From contig CM055113.1 in assembly GCA_029204225.1 (NCBI GenBank), forward strand, positions 7,905,852 to 7,969,851: a stretch of 64,000 nucleotides of DNA, in the 5' to 3' direction. Origin of the DNA: Diphasiastrum complanatum (Eukaryota > Streptophyta > Lycopodiopsida > Lycopodiales > Lycopodiaceae). The notes under the pieces are model-generated. The model saw only the letters and a program-made list of their open reading frames with translations, ran no database searches and was not told where the DNA came from. Position numbers and translations under genes: made by a program. Positions 32,301 to 42,684 of this stretch are shown piece after piece. Within the stretch, counting starts at the first letter, position 1; each line of letters begins with the position of its first letter.

Positions 32301-32739
32301 TGTTGGACTTTATAGCACTAGAATTTAACGGAAATGGCAACCGAATAAGCCTAGTGACGACACATGGTAGATGAGCAGACAGATCATAGTATGGAAGAGT
32401 GGCACACAAATTCTATGTATGTAATGAAATGGCAGATAATATGATAATGATGAAGAAATCAACATTGCAAAATCACCAAAATGACCATGTATGCACAATG
32501 TTTCCAGTTGCCAATAGCAGGAATCTCCAAAAGATAGAAGAAGATACAGAGAAAAAGTTGATATTGCAACATGGTTTGATCTTAGTATAGGCAGAGGCAA
32601 TATATAAAAAACCAAAGGGCTACAAATGATCTTATTTTGATTGAATAGCATTTTTCAAATGGGTGTGTGACATCAATTTGGAATGAATAAAATGGTTATT
32701 ATCTCTTTTATTTCTAGTATTTTGTACAAATTTATGAAG

Positions 32740-32794
32740 GGAAAATTTCTTTATAGCTTTCCATCAATTTGTGAAAGCTATAAAGAAATTTTCC
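32740..32794. other. Perfect 22-bp hairpin
   Basis: Arms 32,740-32,761 (starting GGAAAATTTCTT) and 32,773-32,794 (ending AAGAAATTTTCC) are exact reverse complements around an 11-base loop. It ends about 40 bases from the inversion breakpoint in the LTR. Confidence 0.9.
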
Positions 32795-32836
32795 ACAATG
32801 CAATGATGGGGAGTGCAATTGAGCTATTTAACTCAT

Positions 32837-33156
32837 CTGAGCATATTAGGGCACCTCTGAACTTTTCATACCCTAACCCTAATATCTAACCTAATAGGTC
32901 ATTGGATCCACCCTAACTTGGGGTCAAGATCTCGAGATCCAAAAACAATGAAAAACATGCTATTTTTACATCCTAGAATTTCCAAACACATTTTTGCCTC
33001 ATTTCAAAGATGCTATCACAATGTAATATGAGGAATGAACTTATTGGAAAGCATCCTATGTGATTTGGCACGTGTGGCATCTATTTACATGGCCATCTTG
33101 CCAAGTACAATGCATGTGACCAAAAATGGTCAAGCTAGAATTGTGAAATTTCAATA
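32837..33156 (-). repeat. Copia B 3' LTR, inner part
   Basis: Matches 38,553-38,882. Next to it on the minus strand is a purine tract (GTGAGGAGGAG). The LTR starts TATTG rather than TGTTG. Confidence 0.82.
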
Positions 33157-33170
33157 CTCCTCCTCACAAT

Positions 33171-34541
33171 CTAGCTAGATGATAACATAGCTTTACTAAT
33201 TAAGCCAAGGGCTGATCTAAGCTTCAAAAAAACATTCTTTTGAAGAGGCTTTGTCAATATATCAGCTATGCATTCTTCACTTGAAACATGCTCCAATGAG
33301 ACCTCCTTAGCTTGGACCTTTTCTCTTACAAAGTGGTGAGCAATCTCTATGTGTTTGCTCCTTGCATGGTAGATTGGATTGGATGCTAGGTGTTGGGCTG
33401 AGATGTTGTCATTGTAGATGAGCGGAATGACACCTGATCTGATCACTTTGAGCTCCTCAAGCAACCTCTTGATCCATAGTACTTCCTTGGTTGTGGTTGT
33501 TAGAGCCTTGTACTCGGCCTCGGTTGATGAAAGAGATATTGTTTCTTGCTTCTTTGATAGCCAAGAAATCACACCTTCTCCAATGTAAGTTGCAAAGGCA
33601 ATTTTTGACTTTCTATCCTTCTTGTCCCCTGCAAAATCTGAATCACTAAAAGCATGCAAGTTAATGGATTCACTTCTATAAAAGATCCCAAAATCTAGTG
33701 TGCCCGAGATGTATCTCAATATTCTTTTGGCACATTTCCAATGGATAACTAATGGATCTTGCATATTTTGACTAAGCTTGCAAACACTATAGCAAAGATC
33801 AGGTCTTGTTATGGTTATCCATATTAAGGAGCCAATAAGTTGCCTATAAAGAGTAATGTCCTTGAAGGATCTTTCATCCTCTTTATTGGTCACTTTTACA
33901 TCATGCTCCATAGGAGTCTCTACATGCTTGCATCCATGCATATTAAATCTATTGAGTAATGAAATGGCATACTTAGATTGACAAATGAAGACATAATCTA
34001 AAGATCTAAGTACTTCCATACCCAAAATGAAGTGCAAAAGCCCGAGATCTACCATCTTGAACTCTTTGGATAGATCTAGCTTAGTTTTCTCAACACCTTC
34101 TAAATCATCTCCACTAAGTATGATATCATCAACATAAAGTAATAAAAGTACAATGCCTTTTGCACTAAATCTTATGTACAAGGTGGGATCATACTCACTA
34201 GGAGTAAATCCAATAGAGGTAAGAAAAGTATTGAGCCTTGTGTTCCAAGTTCTAGAAGCTTGTTTCAAACCATACAAGCTCCTCTTGAGATGACACACCT
34301 TGTCTTCCATACCCTGCTTGATGAAGCCCTCGGGCTGCTCCATGAATATATCCTCTTCCAAATGACCATTTAAGAAAGCATTTGACACATCCATTTGAGA
34401 AGCAAGAGCAATGATTAGTCTTATGGTGACCATCTTTGCCACGGGTGCAAAAGTCTCATCATAATCTATGTCCTTTGATTGAGCATACCCCTTGGCTACA
34501 AGCCTTGCCTTGTGCTTAGAAACACTCCCATCTTGACTCAA
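33171..34541 (-). pseudogene. Copia B reverse transcriptase and RNase H
   Basis: 456-codon open frame. RT: GSVSKHKARLVAKGYAQ, DYDETFAPVAKMVTIRLI, MDVSNAFLNGHLEEDIFMEQ (catalytic D), SLYGLKQASRTWN, LLYVDDIILSG (catalytic YVDD). RNase H: AFSDSDFAGDKKDRKS, SLSSTEAEYKAL, YNDNISAQHL, and the HIEIAHHFVREKV tail; stop at 33,171. Relative to element F, eight residues (the HFGWILCQ region) are missing just before MDVSNAF by an in-frame deletion. The N-terminus of RT is cut off by the TIR insertion. Confidence 0.87.
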
Positions 34542-34587
34542 CTTGAGCTTAATAACCCACTTACATCCATTACATTCCTATCCAGAG

Positions 34588-34965
34588 CATTAGAAGAGTT
34601 CTAAATCCAAAAAAGACCCTTTGTAAAGATTCTTTTTATATTTTTTCACAAATTTTTCTTACACATGGACCAATCAAAACACTCAAATTTGAAATCTACG
34701 TAACGTAACTTTTTGAGTCCACATTTTGATTCCATACTAAAAATGGCATAGCTTTTTAGTGGTAAGTCCTAATTTAGCGGAGTTTGGTGCATTGGAAAGC
34801 GCTTAAAAAGGGCTTTCAAATGATATGTTACATGATATACTTCTGAGCTATGATTAAAAAGTTATGGCAAGTCAAAAGTATTAGTGTTATAATATCTTAA
34901 TAATAAAAAAGGCATCTTGCACGAATTCTTAAAGGGTCTTTTTGGAACTCAAAACTCCTCTAATG
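34588..34965. mobile_element. Small TIR (MITE-like) insertion in copia B
   Basis: Interrupts the conserved RT sequence that reads straight through at 46,617-46,670 in element F. Its ends CATTAGAAGAGTT (34,588) and AACTCCTCTAATG-like (34,931-34,965) are inverted repeats of about 35 bp with about 29 matches. It has no coding capacity and an AT-rich interior. A target duplication is not clear. Confidence 0.65.
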
Positions 34966-35254
34966 GTAAATCAACAAGCATCCAAGTATCATTCTCCATC
35001 AATGCATTGTACTCATCACACATAGCTTGAAACCCTTTGATTCTAAAGCTCCACTAACTTTTGAAGGCTCTTCAAAAGATGTGATGAAGGCATAAGAAGA
35101 AGTACTTTCCTCGGCTTGCTTACCCTTGTCCTTGTATGTGAGCCTTAATGGCTCCATCCTTGACCTTGTGGATCTTATTGGTGTTCTTGGTTCTAGCTCC
35201 TCCTCATGATCAAGCTCCTCCTTGATCTCGGGTACTTCTCTTTCAATAGAGTGG
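34966..35254 (-). pseudogene. Copia B integrase-RT linker remnant
   Basis: Minus-strand scraps PRTRTPIRSTRSRMEPLRLT, YAFITSFEEPSKV and CDEYNALMENDTW match the linker between integrase and RT of element F, with shifts. Confidence 0.65.
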
Positions 35255-36226
35255 TTAGATGCATTCTTGTCTCATCAAAAATGATATCTCTAGAAATGAC
35301 AAACCTTTGCTTGCATTGCCATAACCTACCATGATCCCCTTCATGGATGATGGATCCTCCTTGGTTCTTTTGTCCAAAGGGACATGTACATAGCAAATAC
35401 ATCCAAACACCTTAAAGCTTTTGAGATTAGGCTTTTCTCCATACAATAACTCATAAGATGTTTTACCATCTATAGAGCTACATAGAACTCTATTACATAA
35501 GAAGTTAGCACATGTGAGAGCGTCTCGCCAAAAAGACTTAGGTAGGCATGCATCTAACCTTAGAGCTTTAGAACACTCACATAGTGTCCTATTTCTCCTC
35601 TCGGCCACCCCATTTTGTTGAGGAGTGTAGGGGCAAGATAACTCCTTCTTGATCCCTTCTTGATCACAAAAGTCTTTGAATTCATTAGAGATATATTCTC
35701 CTCCATTATCACTTCTAAAGAACTTGATCTTATGATTATGATGCTTTACAACAAAAGTCTTGAACTTTACAAAACTCTCAAAAACATGTGCTTTAGAGGA
35801 AAGTATATATACCCGTCCATATCTTGAGTAGTCATCTATAAAGGTGACAAATGTTGTAGCTCCACCATTGCTCTTTGTGCTAGCAAAATGCACATCCGAG
35901 TGGATCAACTCGAGAGGATGACTTGTCTTTGTGATTGAACTTGAAAAAGGTAACTTGTGTGCCTTAGCCAAGGCACAAGCTTCACATACCCTTTCCTCCT
36001 TTGCCAAAGATCTGGGAAGGCCGAGAGCAAGCTCCTCCTTGCACATAGCTTCCATGGACTTGGTGTTGATGTGACCAAGCCTCTTGTGCCACAAGTCAAA
36101 TGTGGTCATCTTGGTCTCCTCAGCTACCATCACAACTTGGTTAGGATTTACAAAAGCATCAAGCTTAAATAACCTCCCAAACCTTGTTCCCTTGCTATGA
36201 TCATCCCACTTTTCTTGATGTTGCAT
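35255..36226 (-). pseudogene. Copia B integrase
   Basis: 323-codon frame. LWHKRLGHINTKSMEAM and CEACALAKAHKLPF form the HHCC finger; ELIHSDVHFAST (D), FRSDNGGEYISNEF (D) and QQNGVAERRNRTL (E) form the DDE catalytic triad. The C-terminal VFGCICYVHVP box follows. Missing a normal start because it belongs to a larger polyprotein; it is frame-shifted from gag at about 36,230 and from the linker at 35,255. Confidence 0.85.
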
Positions 36227-36402
36227 ACATTAGTAGAGAACTCCACAATGAAACCATGATTTTAAAGTTGGCCAACAATAAGCAAATTCTTAGTGATGCT
36301 AGGAATGAAGAGAACAACATCTATCTTAGTCTTCTTGGAGGATCCTAAGCATAAGGGAATGGATCCCACACCTTCAACTTTACATTCATGATCATTTGTT
36401 GT

Positions 36403-37472
36403 TCAAATGGACTTTATAGGTCCTACATAAGGTGTGAGTTGAGAAAAATACTCCCTTTTACCCGACATGTGGGATCTAGCCCCACTATCTATCCACCAAG
36501 GGTCTTCACCTTTGACATTTGATGATGAAAATGTTGACATCATGAGTGAGTCCTCATGATAGCTCTCTTCCTCCTCTTGTCCAATGTTGGCTTGGCTTTG
36601 ATCTTGCTTCCTCTTGAAGCATTCCGAGGCATAATGCCCCATTTTGCTACAATAGTAGCACTTTATCTTAGATTTGTCCTTCTTGGGCTTGACTTGTGAT
36701 GATGAGGATGTGGATCCTCCTTGATATCCATCCTTTGCTTGCTCCCTTTTGAATATTCCTCCCTTGGTCTTTGCTTTGCCTTTGCTCTTGAAAGATAAGG
36801 CTTTGTCATCACCATCATTGATGGAGAGCCTCTCCATCCTTGATTTGATATGAGCCTTCCTACTCTCCTTGGCCATCAACACACTTTGAAGGTCTTCAAT
36901 TGTAGGCAAGTTTTCCATGATGGCATAGCTTTGGACAAGGTTAGTAAAATCACTACATAAGCCATTCAAGACTATTTGACAATCTCACTCTCTTTAGTAG
37001 GTTCACCAACATAAGTAAGCTCTCTGTTCAAATCTTTTACTCTCAAAACAAATTGATGTCCACTCTCACTCCTCCCTTGGAAGCATTGAAGATCTTGGTT
37101 CTCGACGGAAAGTAACCTTGAGGTATTCTTGGACTCATAGATCTTTTGAAGAGTCTCCCAAGCCTCTTGGTCTGAGGTACATGCTCCTACTTCTTTGAGC
37201 AAATCATTTGCAACATTCATCTTAATACAATGGAGTGCATGCTTGCACCTTCTCTTGTATTTAGTTGCTTCTTGTGGATGGATTGGCTCATCTTCCTCTC
37301 CATTCACAATATCCATCAAATCTTGCATGATAAGGATGGATTCCATTCTTAACTTCCAAATTGAATAATTTGAAGAGTTCAATCTATCACTAGAATCCAA
37401 AAGATAGGCACTTATGGATGCCATCTTCAATGATAAGGAGATAGATTCAAAGAAACAAGATAGATTGTACAA
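36403..37472 (-). pseudogene. Copia B gag and protease
   Basis: Gag starts with MASISAYLLDSSDRLNSSNY (about 37,421). It reads IKMNVANDLLKEVGA and DQEAWETLQKIYESKN, is broken near 36,970, then continues CYYCSKMGHYASECFKRK (CCHC knuckle) and DPWWIDSGARSHMSG with protease DSG. Near identical in layout to element F. Confidence 0.82.
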
Positions 37473-38170
37473 GATATGATCACTACTAGCTATCCCACTC
37501 TCTTTGGGACCTGAGATGAATCACTCTCTGATTTCTCAACAAGATCTAAGGTGATCTTGAGCTTGATCTATCTTCAAGATCCAAACTTACTATAGATTTG
37601 ATCAAACTAGTCTCCTCCTTGATCTCGACTTCACAAGAAGGGTGAATCCACCTATACTGAACCAAAAGAGCTTTATAAAACACAAATGTCTTACAAATAA
37701 AGCCTCTTAAATTCAGGTTGAATCACATTGATATATTCAATCACAAACCTATCCAAATTTCACTAGTTTTGCATTTCTAGATGAAAAACTCATCAAAACA
37801 CTTGATCTGAACCTAAAAGGTGTATTTTAGGACCTTAAGAAGCCTAAGAACGACCTAATTAGCTCTCAAATGGTTGATCCAAACTTCTAAAGAGTGGTGG
37901 CACTCAAATCCTTATGAAAATCTCTACTAGGAGACATGTACTCCAAGATTCAACTCAGAAGAACTTTCTAAATTGGTTTGGTTGAATGGAAATGGGTCAA
38001 CAGCTATATCTCAGCAAAACAAGATCCCTTCGATCTATTATCACTCAAATGAAACCAAATTTGAAGGTACAATCACTAGATTAGCAACTAGTAGCAAGAG
38101 CAAAGCTAATACTACTCAAATCTAGGATCAAAGCTTGAGAAAATCAGATCTAAAGCTCACTTTTGATTAG

Positions 38171-38182
38171 GCTCTAATACCA
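38171..38182 (-). other. Copia B primer binding site
   Basis: Minus-strand TGGTATTAGAGC, one base different from the initiator-Met site, adjacent to the 5' LTR. Confidence 0.8.
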
Positions 38183-38882
38183 TGACAAAATTTTACAGAA
38201 AATTTAATCCCAATAAATCCTAAAAGTGATGGAGGATGCACAAATAAAAGATCTAGATCCAAACTATAAGCTAGAATCAAGACTACATACCAAAACTAGC
38301 AAATTTGGCATTTAACTCCACATTAGGCACATAGATTTGATCAAATGAACCAAAGTAAAGTACAGCAAGCTTCTCAGACCTGTAAAAAAGTTCAGCACCT
38401 TCCAATCCAAGCAATTAATGCATAAAAACACTCACATCCAAAAGCTAGAACTCGCCACCAAAAGACAATGATGATAGAAGTGGAAAACCTCGATTTTTCT
38501 TGATGATTTGATGGAGATCCCATCATGTATTTATACATTTCAAGCTCGGATCTGAGCATATTAGGACACCTCTGAACTTTTCATAGCCTAACCCTAATAT
38601 CTAACCTAATAGGTCATTGGATCCACCCTAACTTGGGGTCAAGGTCTCGAGATCCAAAAACAATGAAAAACATGCTATTTCTAGATCCTAGAATTTCTCT
38701 AGCCTATCCAAACACATTTTTGCCTCATTTCAAAGATGCTATCACAATGTAATATGAGTAATGAACTTATTGGAAAGCATCCTATGTGATTTGGCACGTG
38801 TGGCATCTATTTACATGGCCATCTTGCCAAGTACAATGCATGTGACCAAAAATGGTCAAGCTAGAATTGTGAAATTTCAATA
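38183..38882 (-). repeat. Copia B 5' LTR
   Basis: 700 bp, TGACAAAATTTT on its left to TTTCAATA on its right. Contains TGTATTTATACATT (minus-strand TATA-like TATAAATAC) near 38,526 and a GGCACGTGTGGC motif near 38,795. Confidence 0.83.
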
Positions 38883-39530
38883 GGGGAAGCCCCAAACGCA
38901 TAAAGAAGGTGAGAAAAAAACTGAGGTAACAATGTAGATGACTTTCCTTTTTCATCATAGGTCACCAAGGAAGAAAAATATTCCTTGTGACTTGTCATGT
39001 GGGAGCTTGTTCCATTATCAATCCACCAAGGATCAATATCCCCCTCATTTGAAATTAATCTAGGAGACATCATCAAAGAATCAATTCATTTCACTCATCC
39101 TCATACAAAATAAGATTGTCTTGTTTAGCTCCTTGGTCTCTTCTTATCTTAGAACACTTAGTGCTAGCAATCTGACCTTTTACTCCACAATAAAAGCACT
39201 TTAACTTAGACGTGTCTTGTTTTTTTTACCTCAAAAGGAAGAATTCTCACCTTGCAAATGATCCATGGTTCCTCTTGAATCTCTTACCTTTGCCTTTGCC
39301 CTTGTATTTGGCTTTTGAGAAGAAAGCCTTTGCTTGTCCTTCTTGAGTAGAAGTGCCACCACTTCTTGCTTGAACATTTGCAATCTTGTGCTCCTCAACC
39401 ACCAAGATTTTTTGTAAGTCCTCAACACTTGGCAAGGTCTTTTGTATTACAAAACTTTGTACAAGGTTAGCATAAGCTTCTAACAAACCACTAAAAATAA
39501 AATTGAACAAGCTCATTATCATTAATGTGA
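38883..39530 (-). pseudogene. Copia C gag-protease remnant, target of copia B
   Basis: Minus strand: ANLVQSFVIQKTLPSVEDLQ (39,400s), a Lys/Gly-rich KAKYKGKGKGKRF, then DIDPWWIDNGTSSHMTSHKE with the protease DSG changed to DNG. Cut at 38,883 by the copia B LTR and at 39,535 by the next LTR. Confidence 0.72.
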
Positions 39531-39535
39531 AAATC

Positions 39536-40287
39536 ATAAAAAGTTATCTATCATAGCTTTAGGGGTGTGATAAGTTTTTTATGTCAAGCATCTTTGTGTA
39601 GGAAATTGGAAGGGCCAAAATTGGTATAGATGGCAAAATGGTCATGGCCCAATGAGCATGTTTAAATAAATAATTATGGAATTTCACATGTAAAGCCACA
39701 ATTTGGCCAAAAGTAATTTATGATGCAAACTTGAGCTAGTTAGGCTTGTGACACTTGTGTAGATGTAATTTGATGAGTGATTAAGTCAAAGTGTTGGCAA
39801 AAGTCAAAGGTTCCAATCAAAATTGATAAATCCATATGAAGGGTCCAATAGAATTGTAAGATGGATGCATCACTCATCCAATAGGATTAGAGAGGCTAGG
39901 ATTGAGGGGTCCAATAGGATTAAAGCTTGATCTCCATGAGTTTTATATGTACTCCCTTTACCAATCATAATCTAAGTGAGTTTTTGAGTCAATTGTGAGA
40001 TCAGTCAATTTTGCTTGTATTTCTTTCTCTCTCTACCAGAGGAAAAACTACTCTATTCTCTCTCTACTCGAGGAGAGGAGATTAATTTTCCTTAGAATTT
40101 TCATGATGTACTTTTCCCATGTGTGAAACTACTTTGGTTATCAATCTATGCATCTATCTTTGCCTCTTTGCGTTAGATTTTGACATAGATCTTGGATTTC
40201 AATCTAGTGTTGATTTAAAGTGCATAAGCTTTGTTTAGGAGATCATTCTCACACATTAGAACATTCCCACACGTGTGAAATTCTACA
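39536..40287 (+). repeat. Copia D 5' LTR
   Basis: 752 bp, TGTGAAAATC to TTCTACA, followed by the primer site. Four CCAAT motifs at 39,813, 39,845, 39,878 and 39,911 (spacing 32-33 bp), a TTTTATATGT TATA-like site near 39,942 and CACACGTGTG at 40,268. The LTR at 63,565 is about 90% or more similar apart from an indel. Confidence 0.85.
39813..39915 (+). promoter_or_regulatory. Phased CCAAT-box array in the LTR
   Basis: Four CCAAT boxes exactly 32, 33 and 33 bases apart within a degenerate 33-bp minisatellite. In the D orientation they lie 28 or more bases upstream of the TATA-like site. CCAAT is the binding site of NF-Y. Confidence 0.6.
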
Positions 40288-40560
40288 TGGTATCAGAGCC
40301 TACCTAGTCTTTTGATGCATCTTTCATCCATAGTTTCAAAAATTTCATGAAAATCAAGATCTAGAGAGTGTTGACTGCATCTCCCATGCTATCTCAATTA
40401 AATCATTTCTGACATTGTATGGAATTCTCTGTTCAGACACATGTGAAGGACAAAGTTATCAAAAGACTGATGAGAGTGCCACTAATTATGTTTTGAGAGT
40501 GAAAGATAGCTGTAGAACAACTGATCAAACAAATCTTAATTCTACTAACAAAGCACGCAG
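40288..40560 (+). pseudogene. Copia D primer site and gag scrap
   Basis: TGGTATCAGAGCC at 40,288 is the primer site. Downstream, DESATNYVLRVKD near 40,470 matches gag of element E (DESASSYVLRVKD). The rest of gag is missing here; a candidate continuation is at 61,576. Confidence 0.65.
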
Positions 40561-40862
40561 TTTACTTGACAATGGATAAGAAACGAACGCGAACTCGAAA
40601 TATTTTTATTCGTGATCAACCTCGAAGGATGCACGAAATTTGCCTTGCAGTCCACTCAAAAGATTTGTGAAACAGTTACATGTATAAGCTCGTGGCTTTC
40701 TTGTTGAAGCTCGAAAGATTCGCGAACAGAATCTTGTCGGAAATATTTTGTTTCTTGTTCAACCTCAGATGTCACGAAATTGTCACGAACAATTCACGAA
40801 ATCTTCTGGACTGTTCTTTAAGCTCACCTGTCGCAAAACTATCATGAACAGTTCGCGAAATA
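40561..40862. repeat. CGCGAA-rich minisatellite, left part
   Basis: Repeats of TTCGCGAA, TCACGAA and TCACGAACAATTCACGAAAT with TTCTTGTTCAACCTC or TTCTTTAAGCTCACC between, about 60-75 bp per unit. It is cut by element E at AAATA and continues at 52,829. Confidence 0.75.
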
Positions 40863-41584
40863 TGTTGAATTCACACGTGTGGATTGTCCACAACATGTAC
40901 TTGTGATCTCCTAAGGTGTGTAGATGCACCAAGATCAAGACTAGATTGAGATTCAAGATCAATCTTAGATCCTATGGCAAAAACACACTACTACATGCAT
41001 TCAATCACTTCCAACTCTCACTCACACGTGTGGGAAGTATTCAAAAAATAATCTAAGTAAAAACAAGCTGCTCTCCTTGGGTAGAGAGAGAAAAAACATC
41101 ATGAGCTCTCGGGTAGAGAGAGAAAGCTAGAAATCCAATAACTCACAAAATCCATAAAATCACCAAATCAATTAGCTTCAAAATGAGGAGTACAATGATA
41201 CTAGTAGATCCACGAGATACCACTATGCTTAACTATGATTGGACCATACTTTGTCACCTCTTGATCCTATTGGACCATTGATCCATGCAACTCTTAATTC
41301 TATTGGACTATATTCAAGCACACCTCAATTTCCTATTGGACCTCACAAGGTTCCACCTCTAAATCCTATTGGACCTCTTGGAATTCATCAAACAAAAGCT
41401 TTACACTTGTCTACACTCTAATTGGCACGTGTTTAGGCTCAATAGTGGCATTACAACTGGAAATGCATAATTTGCCATCTATGCCAAATTTATTCCTATC
41501 AACATCCTACACCTAGATGCTTGACGTAAAAAAAAACATAAGACCCCTATATCTAACATAGATAATCTTTTTCAATTCTTCACA
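40863..41584 (-). repeat. Element E 3' LTR
   Basis: TGTTGAATTC to CTTCACA. Two CACACGTGTG palindromes (40,872 and 41,023) and five ATTGG motifs spaced 31, 33, 33 and 33 bp. Confidence 0.88.
41238..41425 (-). promoter_or_regulatory. Phased CCAAT-box array in the E LTR
   Basis: ATTGG (CCAAT on the element strand) at 41,238, 41,269, 41,302, 41,335 and 41,368, plus one out of phase at 41,421. Each sits in a 33-bp unit with core CCTATTGGACC. Confidence 0.6.
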
Positions 41585-42067
41585 CTCCTAAAAAATTATC
41601 TATGAAGATTTGAGCATTGATCTTGATATAACTCCAAGATTAGATCTATGCTTGATGAAAGCACTTTTGCTCAAAGGCTTGGTGAGTAGATCGGCAATAC
41701 AAGAGGACGAGTTGACATGCTCCAAATAGATTTCTCCTCCAATAAGCTTTTCTCTCACAAAATGGTGTGCTTGCTTCTTGCATAAAATATGGGATTATTG
41801 GCAAGAGCTTGGGCCGAGATGTTATCACACTTGATCATTGGTAGATCATCCTCCTTGATGCACTTTAGCTCCATTAATAACCTCTTGATCCAAAGAACTT
41901 ATTTGGTAGTTGTAGTGAGTGCTTTGTACTCGGCCTCACATGAAGAGAGAGAGATAGTATCTTGCTTTTTGGAAAGCCAAGATATTAGATTGCCTCCAAG
42001 AAAGATAGTGTATGCACTAATAGACTTTCGATCCATCTTGTCACTTGCAAAGTCCGAATCCGAGTAG
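41585..42067 (-). pseudogene. Element E RNase H remnant
   Basis: Minus-strand DSDFASDKMDRKS region, SLSSCEAEYKAL-like and KHHFVREKLIGGEI-like segments are spread over frames. Near-identical counterparts are seen intact in element I (63,060-63,544). Frameshifts near 42,000 and 41,800. A purine tract follows at 41,585-41,597. Confidence 0.65.
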
Positions 42068-42620
42068 CCAATAATGGATAGATCTTCACTTTTTTATAGA
42101 GTAGAACAAAATCACAAGATGAAGATACATATCTTAGAATCCTCTTGGCCATCTTCCAATGATGGATCTTAGAATCTTGCATAAATTGAGTCAATTTGTG
42201 CACACAAAAACTTAGATCGGGCCTAGTAATGGTAAGCCAAATCAAGGAGCCTACAAGACTCCTAAAAAGTGTGATGTCCTCAAAGGATCTTTCATCACCT
42301 TTATTAGGATCTTTTACAATTTGCTCCATTGGAGTATCTATGCTCTTAGAATTTTCCATATGGAATTTTTTCAACATAGAGTGAGCATATCTAGATTGGC
42401 ATATAAAGACATGATTTTCATAAAAATCAATTTCTAGGCCTAGGATGTAATGCATCTCTCCTAGATCTTTCATTTTAAACTCACATCCAAGTGCTAGCTT
42501 GGTTTCATCAACTAGCTTGATACAACTTCCACAAAGAATAATGTCATCAACATAAATTAGAAGAATGACAATATTGCTATCAACAGACTTTAGATACATG
42601 GAAGGATCATAGTCACTAAG
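41985..42620 (-). pseudogene. Element E reverse transcriptase, C-terminal half
   Basis: Begins MYLKSVDSNIVILLIYVDDI with the catalytic YVDD, then LGLEIDFYENHVFICQSRY, DTPMEQIVKDPNKGDER, LVGSLIWLTITRPDLSFCV, WKMAKRILRYVSSS. Everything between the linker (42,685) and this point, including the first catalytic aspartate, is deleted. Confidence 0.82.
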
Positions 42621-42684
42621 AGTAAATCCTAGTGAGATACAAGCTCTCAGGTATTGTTGCTGATCAATGCATCTTACTCTTGCT

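Larger units (their letters stand above)
32837..38882 (-). mobile_element. Ty1/copia element B, 3' LTR broken by inversion
   Basis: 5' LTR 38,183-38,882, primer site TGGTATTAGAGC (plus GCTCTAATACCA at 38,171-38,182), gag-protease, integrase, RT-RNase H on the minus strand, purine tract, and a partial 3' LTR to 33,156. The outer part of the 3' LTR is displaced and inverted at 31,119-31,469. The gag, integrase and RT frames are separated by frameshifts or stops and by a 0.4-kb TIR insertion. It is inserted in another copia remnant (C). Confidence 0.87.
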
